Shown in pieces: positions 1 through 5,504 of a DNA stretch of 6,752 nt. A program made the translations under genes and the position numbers. The stretch is from positions 1-6,752 of the forward strand of contig JAQTVP010000088.1 of the NCBI GenBank assembly GCA_028707015.1, written 5' to 3'. The notes beneath the pieces are model-generated. The model saw only the letters and a program-made list of their open reading frames with translations, searched no databases and was not told the origin of the DNA. Every line of letters starts with the position of its first letter. Position 1 is the stretch's first letter. The DNA comes from Dehalococcoidales bacterium (GTDB lineage Bacteria > Chloroflexota > Dehalococcoidia > Dehalococcoidales > JAQTVP01).

Positions 1-25
1 TAGTTGAAATGTTAGTAGAGGTATA

Positions 26-352
26 ATGATTAACGCTATTATTAAAACCGGTGGTAAACAATACAACGTAACTCCTGGTCAGACTATAAAAGTAGAGCGT
101 CTCGATGTAGCTGAGGGTAATACTGTAGAACTGGATGAGGTATTATTAATTAAGAACGATGACAAAGTAACCGTAGGCACCCCTACTATTGACGGCGCAA
201 AAGTGATAGCTACTTCTCAGGGAGACGGTAAAAATAAAAAAATTATCGTATTCAAGTATAAATCAAAAGTACGCTATCATAAAAAGACAGGTCATCGCCA
301 GCTTTTTACCAGTTTAGCTATTGATAAGATAATCGAACCAGAAACCGTATAA
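26..352 (+). CDS. rplU: 50S ribosomal protein L21
   Basis: L21 is a structural protein of the large ribosomal subunit that binds 23S rRNA. The 108-residue product is close to the usual length of about 103. It opens with the family start MINAIIKTGGKQYNV (residues 1-15) and ends with the conserved basic segment YHKKTGHRQLFTSLAIDKI. The ATG is preceded by an AGAGG-type ribosome binding site at about 17-21, and no better upstream start is visible in the 25 bases available. It is the first gene of a rplU-rpmA-rpmE set. The operon promoter probably lies outside the window. Identification is by recognised family sequence and by the standard rplU-rpmA order. Confidence 0.97.
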   Translation: MINAIIKTGGKQYNVTPGQTIKVERLDVAEGNTVELDEVLLIKNDDKVTVGTPTIDGAKVIATSQGDGKNKKIIVFKYKSKVRYHKKTGHRQLFTSLAIDKIIEPETV

Positions 353-401
353 AACAAGTTGGCAACGCCAGTTCGTTAAAGTAAGATAGAGGAGATTTCA
401 A

Positions 402-656
402 GTGGCTCATAAAAAGGGAGGCGGCTCCAGTCGTAATGGTCGCGATAGCCAGTCAAAACGTCTTGGAGTGAAAAGATATGCCGGACAGCTTGTTAATGCA
501 GGCACTATTCTAGTTCGGCAGCGTGGTACTCGTATACACCCTGGCAATAATGTAGGTGTAGGTAGGGATTTCACCCTATTCGCTCTAATTGATGGCACTG
601 TAAAATTTGAGCCTAAAAGTAACAATAGAAGGAAAGTCAGCGTTTACAGCAGCTGA
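402..656 (+). CDS. rpmA: 50S ribosomal protein L27
   Basis: L27 is a large-subunit protein whose flexible N-terminus reaches towards the peptidyl transferase centre. The 84-residue product shows the family block MAHKKGGGSSRNGRDSQSKR at residues 1-20, then GTRIHPGNNVGVGRDFTLFAL. The start is GTG at 402, with a strong AGAGGAG ribosome binding site at about 388-393. The protein begins directly with the Ala-His-Lys-Lys end. It lacks the N-terminal extension cleaved by the Prp protease in Firmicutes, and no prp gene lies in the 49-bp gap after rplU. It is co-oriented with rplU and rpmE and is presumably co-transcribed with them. Confidence 0.97.
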   Translation: MAHKKGGGSSRNGRDSQSKRLGVKRYAGQLVNAGTILVRQRGTRIHPGNNVGVGRDFTLFALIDGTVKFEPKSNNRRKVSVYSS

Positions 657-668
657 ATAGTAAATATT

Positions 669-875
669 ATGAAAGATAAAATTCATCCTAAATATTTTGC
701 TGATGCTAAAGTAGTTTGTTCCTGCGGTAATACTTTTACTACCGGCTCTACTAAACAGCTATTAAAGGTTGAAATATGCAGTAAGTGTCATCCATTTTTT
801 ACCGGGGAACGAAGAATGATAGACACTGGTGGACGAGTAGAGCGTTTCAAACAGCGCTACAAGATTAAAGACTAA
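669..875 (+). CDS. rpmE: 50S ribosomal protein L31, zinc-binding type
   Basis: L31 is a large-subunit protein that contributes to an intersubunit bridge. The 68-residue product begins MKDKIHPKYF and has four cysteines at C17, C19, C37 and C40 (CSC and CSKC). This is the zinc-binding form rather than the Cys-less paralogue made under zinc starvation. The segment HPFFTGERRMIDTGGRVERF is typical of the family. It starts 12 bp after the rpmA stop. No good Shine-Dalgarno sequence is visible in that gap, so translation may be coupled to rpmA. A strong terminator follows 3 bp after the stop, making this the last gene of the ribosomal operon. Confidence 0.96.
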   Translation: MKDKIHPKYFADAKVVCSCGNTFTTGSTKQLLKVEICSKCHPFFTGERRMIDTGGRVERFKQRYKIKD

Positions 876-878
876 ATA

Positions 879-940
879 AATATCTAACAAACAAAAAGGA
901 GCGGGATTACTAAGCCGCTCCTTTTTGTTTGTTAGATATT
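879..940 (+). terminator. Long perfect hairpin terminator after rpmE
   Basis: Bases 879-904 are the exact reverse complement of 915-940, giving a 26-bp perfect stem with a 10-base loop (905-914). The GC-rich top (GGAGCGG/CCGCTCC) is flanked by AAAAA on the left and TTTTT on the right (922-926). This is a classic intrinsic terminator core that can work in either direction. The AT-rich lower stem makes the repeat much longer than a terminator needs. It lies right after rpmE and before the DUF1385 gene. Confidence 0.9.
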
Positions 941-956
941 CTAAAAAGTCTATAAT
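929..956 (+). promoter_or_regulatory. Putative sigma-70 promoter for the DUF1385 gene
   Basis: A perfect -10 hexamer TATAAT (951-956) is preceded by TTGTTA (929-934, four of six consensus bases) with a 16-bp spacer. The -35 box lies inside the right arm of the preceding terminator. The predicted start point is near 963, giving a leader of about 50 bases before the GTG at 1015. It explains how the gene is transcribed after a strong terminator. Prediction by eye only. Confidence 0.5.
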
Positions 957-1014
957 TACTACAAATTAGTGGTTGTCCCGGATGACCCATTAAAGGATAA
1001 AGAAGGTCAATACT

Positions 1015-1908
1015 GTGGCAAAAGTGTTTCATTACGGAGGCCAGGCGGTAGTTGAAGGGGTTATGATGCGAGGGCAAAAAAGCATGGTAACAGCGGTACG
1101 GCGTCCTAATGGAGGACTAGCGATGAACACCCAATTACTGGGCACTATCTATACCGGCTGGATTAGAAGAACTCCATTATTACGAGGTATTATTGTTTTA
1201 TTAGAGTCTCTTGTCCTCGGTATAAAGACCCTGCTTTATTCAGCCAATGTATCGCTAGAAGAAGAAGATGAAAAGATTTCAGGAAGCTTAGTTTGGCTTA
1301 TGGTTACTGTTTCTTTAATTCTTTCCATCGCTCTTTTTTTCCTAGCACCTCTATTTATCACCAAATTAATTGATCCTTATATTAATTCATCCATATTGTT
1401 TCATCTGATAGAGGGTTGTATAAGACTGTTTATATTTATCTTATATCTCAAACTAATGGGACTAGCACCTGATATAAAACGATTGTTCGCCTATCATGGT
1501 GCTGAGCATAAAACGGTTAATGCTTATGAGAACGGTGTTCCTCTGGAAGTTGACGCCGTTAAGAAATATAGCACTGCCCATGTGCGATGCGGAACCAGCT
1601 TTATGTTTTCTGTCCTGATAATAGCCATCCTTGTTTTTGCAGTCATTGGCCGACCAGAATCAATATGGTTAATGATACTTTTTAGGATTATACTGATTCC
1701 GCTTATTGCCGGTATTGGGTATGAGATAACTCATTTCAGCGGTAACCATACTAATAATATATTTATTAGAACTATTCTATATCCAGGACTTTTACTGCAA
1801 AAACTGACTACAAGTGAGCCAGATGACAGCCAGTTAGAGGTAGCAATATCGGCATTAAAAAAAGTTGTTGAAATTGACCATTTTGAGACGCCTGAACCAG
1901 CTTCTTAG
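1015..1908 (+). CDS. DUF1385 family (YqhQ-like) integral membrane protein
   Basis: The molecular function is not firmly known. The 297-residue protein has the DUF1385 hallmarks: HYGGQAVVEGVMMRG (residues 6-20), YHGAEHKTV (160-168), HVRCGTSF (189-196) and GYEITHFSG (235-243). Hydrophobic stretches at about 92-115, 127-149, 196-212 and 216-236 suggest four membrane segments, with a possible amphipathic or membrane-associated region around 54-75. The His/Glu/Cys-rich motifs between membrane segments look like a metal site or active site, but that is inference. The start is GTG, with AGAAGG about 8 bases upstream. A place just downstream of rpmE is common for this family, often followed by prfA and prmC. 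Here those genes are absent and a convergent hisI follows, overlapping by 4 bp. Confidence 0.9.
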   Translation: MAKVFHYGGQAVVEGVMMRGQKSMVTAVRRPNGGLAMNTQLLGTIYTGWIRRTPLLRGIIVLLESLVLGIKTLLYSANVSLEEEDEKISGSLVWLMVTVSLILSIALFFLAPLFITKLIDPYINSSILFHLIEGCIRLFIFILYLKLMGLAPDIKRLFAYHGAEHKTVNAYENGVPLEVDAVKKYSTAHVRCGTSFMFSVLIIAILVFAVIGRPESIWLMILFRIILIPLIAGIGYEITHFSGNHTNNIFIRTILYPGLLLQKLTTSEPDDSQLEVAISALKKVVEIDHFETPEPAS

Positions 1909-2243
1909 CCAAGACCTGGCTCAATATCTTTTTTGTTTAATTTTTGGAAGAAACAGGTATTATTACCAGTATGACAAACCGGTCCAAGTGGTTTAGCTTT
2001 AACCAGAATAGTGTCACTATCACAATCCTTCCACACTTCACTTACTATGAGGCGGTTGCCGGAGGTTTCTCCCTTGTGCCACATCACCTGGCGGCTACGG
2101 CTGTAAAACCAGACCTCATTACTGGATAAAGTCAGACGTATCGCTTCTTCATTCATATAGCCTAGCATCAGCACTTCACCAGTATTAACATCCTGAACAA
2201 TTGCTGGAATAAGTCCTTTTTCATTAAAGACAATATCCGTCAC
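1905..2243 (-). CDS. hisI: Phosphoribosyl-AMP cyclohydrolase
   Basis: HisI hydrolyses the purine ring of phosphoribosyl-AMP to give ProFAR, an early step of histidine biosynthesis in the cytoplasm. Taking GTG at 2243 as start gives 112 residues. The protein shows WHKGETSGN (55-63), the metal-binding run DCDSD (D73, C74, D75, D77) and CHTGNNTCF with C90 and C97. These are the three zinc cysteines and magnesium aspartates of the family. It is a stand-alone HisI with no fused HisE pyrophosphatase. An upstream start at 2318 is open but unlikely: it would run through a terminator-like hairpin and add residues outside the family pattern. The GTG at 2243 has GGGGG 7 bases upstream. hisA lies upstream on the same strand, beyond the hairpin. 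Confidence 0.93.
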   Translation of the reverse strand: MTDIVFNEKGLIPAIVQDVNTGEVLMLGYMNEEAIRLTLSSNEVWFYSRSRQVMWHKGETSGNRLIVSEVWKDCDSDTILVKAKPLGPVCHTGNNTCFFQKLNKKDIEPGLG

Positions 2244-2250
2244 TACCTTT

Positions 2251-2255
2251 CCCCC
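2251..2255 (-). promoter_or_regulatory. Ribosome binding site supporting the hisI GTG start
   Basis: On the minus strand a purine run AAAGGGGGAAAGG precedes GTG at 2243-2241, with the G5 run 7 bases from the start codon. This favours GTG over the in-frame ATG at 2318, which lies upstream of the hairpin. Confidence 0.6.
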
Positions 2256-2275
2256 TTTATCACCTAATTTACAAG

Positions 2276-2315
2276 CAAAGATAAAAAGTGCGGCCTTACT
2301 AAAGCAAAGCCGCAC
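2276..2315 (-). terminator. Terminator or attenuator hairpin between hisA and hisI
   Basis: Read on the minus strand, GTGCGGC (2315-2309) pairs with GCCGCAC (2294-2288) around a loop of about 14 bases. The stem is followed immediately by TTTTTAT (2287-2281). This is the form of an intrinsic terminator for transcription leaving hisA. Since hisI lies just downstream, it either separates the two genes or attenuates read-through into hisI. No T-tract follows the stem on the plus strand. Confidence 0.65.
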
Positions 2316-2356
2316 CACATCACTTTTAATTATGTTCTCTACCGCTATTCATTTAC

Positions 2357-3070
2357 CTAATTAATAGCATCTAATGCCTGTTTAAGATTAATATCTCCTG
2401 TATAAAGTGCCCTGCCAATTATTGCACCCTCTACACCAAGCAGTTTCAGTATTTTAAGATGATTTATTGAAGATACCCCACCTGCGGCAATTACAGGCAG
2501 ATTAATCGCATTCACCAATTCAAATATAGCACTGAAATTCGGCTCAGTAAGAGTACCATCACGACTAATATCAGTATAAATAAAACGTTTTACCCCAAGC
2601 TTTGCCATAGATTTGGCAAATTCTACAGCAGTTAGTGCTGTATCCTGACGCCAGCCGCGAACAGCAATAAGCCCTTTTCTAACATCAATTCCAACAATAA
2701 TTGATCCACTGAAGTTACGGCAGATCTCCCCAACCATTTCCGGGGATTCTACGGCAGATGTTCCCAAAATAACACGGTCAACCCCCACTTTAAGTAATTG
2801 CTCAACAGTATTCTGATGGCGAATACCACCACCCACCTCGATAGGGATTAGTAACGTGCTGGCTATCTCTTTAATAATATCCAGATTATGCAGTTCGCCT
2901 GTAGCAGCACCATCCAAGTCAACAATATGCAACCTGGGCGAACCTAATGACTGCCACTCTAGAGCCACCTCTATCGGATCGACAGAAAACACTGTTTCCC
3001 GTTCATAGTCACCCTGATACAGGCGAACGCACTTACCATTTCTAAGGTCAATAGCCGGTATTATATCTAT
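2357..3070 (-). CDS. hisA: ProFAR isomerase HisA, apparent ATA start
   Basis: HisA is the (beta/alpha)8-barrel isomerase that opens the ribose ring of ProFAR to give PRFAR for HisF/HisH. The frame from 3070 encodes 237 residues, normal for the family, beginning IDIIPAIDLRNGKCVRLYQG. Catalytic Asp8 (AIDL) and the second acid D129 (GIDVRKG) are both in place, as are VEGGGI-type (EVGGGIR) and AAGGVSS phosphate loops and TDISRDGT. The first canonical start is GTG at 2992, which would remove 26 residues including Asp8. No ATG, GTG or TTG lies between it and an in-frame TAA at 3079-3077. The codon at the expected Met is ATA (3070-3068), with AGGG 9 bases upstream. It follows the carboxyltransferase stop by 11 bp. 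A mutation or sequence error of ATG is the alternative. Confidence 0.9.
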   Translation of the reverse strand: MDIIPAIDLRNGKCVRLYQGDYERETVFSVDPIEVALEWQSLGSPRLHIVDLDGAATGELHNLDIIKEIASTLLIPIEVGGGIRHQNTVEQLLKVGVDRVILGTSAVESPEMVGEICRNFSGSIIVGIDVRKGLIAVRGWRQDTALTAVEFAKSMAKLGVKRFIYTDISRDGTLTEPNFSAIFELVNAINLPVIAAGGVSSINHLKILKLLGVEGAIIGRALYTGDINLKQALDAIN

Positions 3071-3079
3071 TTTAGCTTA

Positions 3080-3083
3080 CCCT
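3080..3083 (-). promoter_or_regulatory. Candidate ribosome binding site for the ATA-started hisA
   Basis: AGGG on the minus strand overlaps the carboxyltransferase stop codon TAG and sits 9 bases before ATA at 3070. The spacing is right for that codon and not for the internal GTG at 2992, which has no comparable purine run at the same distance. Confidence 0.45.
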
Positions 3084-4647
3084 ACAGGTTAATATTACCG
3101 TATTTCTTCCAGGTTTTGGTCTTGTATGCTCTTTCCCATTTATTGTCAAGAATATCCAGCGCTCTATTAATGAGTTTTCTGGTATCCCTAGGTAAAATTA
3201 CATCATCAATATAACCACGCGCAGCTGCCTGATAGGGATTCTCATACTTATCAGAGAATTCTTTAATCCTCATCGCTTTTGTTTCCTCAGGATTCTCTGA
3301 ATTTCTGATCTCCCGGGCAAAGATAACACTAGCTGCCGTAGCAGCACCAACAATGGTTGCCTGAGCCGTTGGCCAAGCATAAACAATATCGCCGCCAATA
3401 GTTTTATCTAGCATACCATAATGAGCACCGGCAAACGATTTCCTGAGCATCACCGAGATTAGAGGAACAGTAGCATCAGCCCAAGCATAGAGTAACTTAG
3501 CACCATGGCGTAAGATACCTTTCCAATCCTGAGCCGAACCGATCATGTAACCAGGGCAATCACCAAGTGTAACTACAGGAATATTAAACAAATCGCAGAA
3601 TCTGATAAATCTGGCTCCTTTATCAGCCGCATTAATATCTATTGAACCAGCAGCAAACGTCGGCTGGTTAGAAAAGATACCAACTGGTCTTCCACCAAAA
3701 CGAGCAAAACCAGTAATTACGCTCCTGGCATGAAGTCCCAGTATTTCAACAAAATGACCGTCATCCACTACGGCCTTAATTATCGGATACATGTCATAAG
3801 GTTGATTTGCTTTATCAGGAATAACATTATCAAGCTCCGGGATTATCCTCTCTGGATCATCCTTAGTCTCAATACGAGGAGGTTTTTCCAGATTATTAGA
3901 AGGGAAGAAGGATAATAGTTCTTTACACTTATCAATAGCATCTTTATCATCTTCAGCTACCATATGAGCACATCCTGATTTAACAGCATGTGATTTCCAA
4001 CCAGAGAGTTCTTCTAGGCTAATATCCTCTCCAAGCTGGGTTTTAACAAATGCCGGACCAGCAATACCCATAAAACCAGTATCTTTGTTTTGAATAACAA
4101 AGTCTTGCATTACCGGATGATAAGCTTGTCCCCCTAAGCACGGACCCATCAATAAAGATACTTGAGGAACTACCCCTGAAGCCAATATTTGCGAGCGGAA
4201 TGTCCATCCATAGCCTGCCAAGGCATCCCACCCTTCCTGAAGCCGGGCACCACCCGAGTCATTCAAGGTTAAGAATGGCCAACCTTTCTCTTTAGCTAAT
4301 TCAATGGCATTGGAGAGTTTTTTACCATGATACTCACCAAAGGTCCCAGCCATTGCCATATAATCTTCAGCTCCTGCAACAACATATCTACCATTTACTT
4401 TACCGTAACCAGTAACAATTCCTTCAGCTGGAATTTCTCGTTTATCCAGACCAAAAGCAGTTTGCCTATGTTTAACAAATATTCCTATCTCGGTAAAAGT
4501 ACCGGGGTCAAATAGATAATCTATTCTTTCCCGAGCTGTCCACTGGCCATCTTTATGACGCTTTTCAATAGCTTCAGGGCCTCCCATCGCCAATATTTTG
4601 GCTCTCTTCTGTTTATACTCCTCAATAAGCTCTTGTGTCGTTGCCAT
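3082..4647 (-). CDS. Acyl-CoA carboxylase carboxyltransferase subunit
   Basis: Members move a carboxyl group between carboxybiotin and an acyl-CoA (propionyl-, methylcrotonyl- or similar), or act in reverse in decarboxylases. The 521 residues form the usual two crotonase-like halves. The N half has the SGGARLQEG oxyanion-type loop (131-139) and GPCLGGQAY (168-176). The C half has NQPTFAAGSID (327-337), ADKGARFIRFCDLFNIPVVTL (341-361) and CPGYMIG (364-370). The CPGYMIG and GAATAA (434-439) stretches differ from the VPGFLPG and GPEGA/GAKGA of well-known propionyl-CoA carboxylase beta chains, so the substrate cannot be assigned. The ATG has a strong AGGGAGGGAG site (4666-4657). No biotin carboxylase or biotin carrier gene is in the window. 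hisA follows after 11 bp, so they are probably co-transcribed. Confidence 0.92.
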   Translation of the reverse strand: MATTQELIEEYKQKRAKILAMGGPEAIEKRHKDGQWTARERIDYLFDPGTFTEIGIFVKHRQTAFGLDKREIPAEGIVTGYGKVNGRYVVAGAEDYMAMAGTFGEYHGKKLSNAIELAKEKGWPFLTLNDSGGARLQEGWDALAGYGWTFRSQILASGVVPQVSLLMGPCLGGQAYHPVMQDFVIQNKDTGFMGIAGPAFVKTQLGEDISLEELSGWKSHAVKSGCAHMVAEDDKDAIDKCKELLSFFPSNNLEKPPRIETKDDPERIIPELDNVIPDKANQPYDMYPIIKAVVDDGHFVEILGLHARSVITGFARFGGRPVGIFSNQPTFAAGSIDINAADKGARFIRFCDLFNIPVVTLGDCPGYMIGSAQDWKGILRHGAKLLYAWADATVPLISVMLRKSFAGAHYGMLDKTIGGDIVYAWPTAQATIVGAATAASVIFAREIRNSENPEETKAMRIKEFSDKYENPYQAAARGYIDDVILPRDTRKLINRALDILDNKWERAYKTKTWKKYGNINL

Positions 4648-4787
4648 TTTTATTATCTCCCTCCCTTATAAATTTTATGATTTACCGGCTTATGTCCTCA
4701 AGGCTTAAAGATTATACCCCAATTAATTAGGTTTTCTACTCAGGCAGTTATTATCTCGAAGATATCTATAATAATTACCCCAAAGGC

Positions 4788-4817
4788 ATTATAACACTAT
4801 TATTAGCACGATAACAA
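4788..4817 (-). promoter_or_regulatory. Putative sigma-70 promoter for carboxyltransferase-hisA
   Basis: On the minus strand TTGTTA (4817-4812) and TATAAT (4793-4788) are separated by 18 bp. The predicted transcript starts near 4781, giving a leader of about 130 bases before ATG at 4647. It uses the same -35 hexamer as the predicted promoter of the DUF1385 gene. Prediction by eye in AT-rich DNA, so moderate confidence. Confidence 0.45.
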
Positions 4818-4835
4818 TATCTTGTGCTCAATAAT
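4799..4835. repeat. Operator-like inverted repeat over the -35 region
   Basis: ATTATTAGCAC (4799-4809) pairs with GTGCTCAATAAT (4824-4835) with a single unpaired base. The 14-base centre contains a smaller dyad, GATA-acaa-TATC (4810-4821). The dyad covers the -35 box of the predicted carboxyltransferase promoter, as expected for a repressor site. No regulator gene is adjacent. Confidence 0.4.
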
Positions 4836-4837
4836 AC

Positions 4838-4871
4838 TTAACATACTATATACATTAATATATTATGTTAA
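4838..4871. repeat. AT-rich inverted repeat upstream of the promoter
   Basis: TTAACATA (4838-4845) and TATGTTAA (4864-4871) are perfect inverted copies separated by 18 AT-rich bases. It lies just upstream of the dyad at 4799-4835. It may be an activator or repressor half-site pair, or chance in AT-rich sequence. Confidence 0.3.
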
Positions 4872-5026
4872 TGAAATCTACACCACTCTTATCCTAATTG
4901 CTTATTAACAAATCATAAGAGAATAGAGAGTACGTCTTTGACAAATTAAATTAATGGAACATAGTATGAAGCAGTTCGCTATTCCCTATCAAAGTATCAT
5001 TAACAACAACTATCTGCTTACCATAT

Positions 5027-5371
5027 CTAAGAAACCTGACACAAACCATAGTAGTTGTCACTACTAAGCAGACGGAATAAAATTTGCGTTGAAGTACTAT
5101 GGGTATCTCCACCACGCAAGTTTCTCAACTGCCTACCTAATTCTTCCAAAGTAAGTGGCTGGTTACCATTAGCCAGAAAACAGCGGAATACACTTTCCAA
5201 AATAGAAATTTCACCTGTAATAAAATCGGGGATCTTGGAACAACAGCCTTTAATTCCCTCTAGAAGGTCAGCCACTGAAGTTTCTGCTTTAAATTTCCCT
5301 TGACACTTGGAGCATAAATAATTTCGAGATAGAATCGAAAATGAGCGATTATTCTTGTCATACCTTCCCAA
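5027..5371 (-). CDS. Hypothetical protein, possible zinc ribbon plus C-terminal helical domain
   Basis: I do not recognise a named family. From TTG at 5371 the product is 114 residues. Near the N-terminus LCSKCQGKF gives a CxxC pair (C20, C23), and a further CC pair (C43, C44) follows 19 residues later, suggesting a zinc-binding fold. The C-terminal part, LTLEELGRQLRNLRGGD to LFRLLSSDNYYGL, is helical and resembles a small helix-turn-helix or winged-helix segment. The TTG has no good ribosome binding site. The same frame continues upstream as SSRWFIDL to a TAA at 5398-5396 and then to an ATG at 5425. The true gene therefore probably began earlier and is interrupted. It lies downstream of the DUF362 gene on the same strand. 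Confidence 0.5.
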   Translation of the reverse strand: MGRYDKNNRSFSILSRNYLCSKCQGKFKAETSVADLLEGIKGCCSKIPDFITGEISILESVFRCFLANGNQPLTLEELGRQLRNLRGGDTHSTSTQILFRLLSSDNYYGLCQVS

Positions 5372-5425
5372 ATCAATAAACCAACGTGAACTATTTTATT
5401 CAGTTTCTATATCTTCTTTATCCAT
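5372..5425 (-). pseudogene. Interrupted 5' end of the small hypothetical gene
   Basis: In the frame of the gene ending at 5027, an ATG at 5425-5423 starts MDKEDIETE, then TAA (5398-5396), then NSSRWFID leading straight into the downstream protein. The continuity of frame, the charged N-terminal piece and the protein-like SSRWFIDL segment suggest one original reading frame with a nonsense change at codon 10. Start-to-stop length would be 132 codons plus the final stop. The ATG has only a weak GAAAAAGA upstream. A sequencing error, or real initiation downstream of the stop, are alternatives. Confidence 0.4.
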
Positions 5426-5504
5426 AAATCTTTTTCAAGAAAACGAGTAGTACTTCCTTTCTAACTTACTTGGATTATTGTTAAACTACAGTCAATCCTA
5501 AACC

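Larger units (their letters stand above)
4648..5026. other. AT-rich intergenic region upstream of the carboxyltransferase gene
   Basis: This 379-bp gap has no convincing gene. It holds a candidate minus-strand promoter and two inverted repeats, described separately. A second TATAAT (4716-4711, minus strand) lies closer to the gene but lacks a recognisable -35 box. No terminator with a T-tract is visible after the hypothetical gene ending at 5027. Confidence 0.6.

Noticed and set aside
359..369. Tiny hairpin TGGC-AAC-GCCA between rplU and rpmA
   Set aside because: Only four base pairs and no T-tract; not enough to call a regulatory structure.
1907..1934. Possible terminator AGCCA-AGACC-TGGCT followed by TTTTTT after the DUF1385 gene
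   Set aside because: The stem is only 5 bp, the T-run begins 7 bases after it, and the whole stretch is hisI coding sequence on the other strand.
2244..2318. N-terminal extension of hisI to an ATG at 2318 (25 extra residues)
   Set aside because: It would be translated through a terminator-like hairpin, adds residues not typical of HisI, and the GTG at 2243 has a better ribosome binding site and gives family length.
4043..4231. Open frame on the minus strand inside the carboxyltransferase gene
   Set aside because: Shadow of the carboxyltransferase in another frame, with no family likeness. The same applies to plus-strand frames at 3730-3915, 4327-4515, 1944-2129, 5055-5303 and 6380-6586, and the minus-strand frame at 407-625.
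4711..4716. Second TATAAT (minus strand) nearer the carboxyltransferase start
   Set aside because: The best-spaced upstream hexamer is GTAGAA, a poor -35, and there is no extended -10 TG.
4938..4967. Plus-strand TTGACA with a TAGTAT 18 bp downstream
   Set aside because: The -35 is perfect, but the -10 matches only four of six bases and no plus-strand gene follows. Probably chance in AT-rich DNA.
4966..5067. Plus-strand 33-codon open frame starting MKQFAIPYQS
   Set aside because: No proper ribosome binding site, no recognisable family, and it overlaps the 3' end of the minus-strand hypothetical gene.
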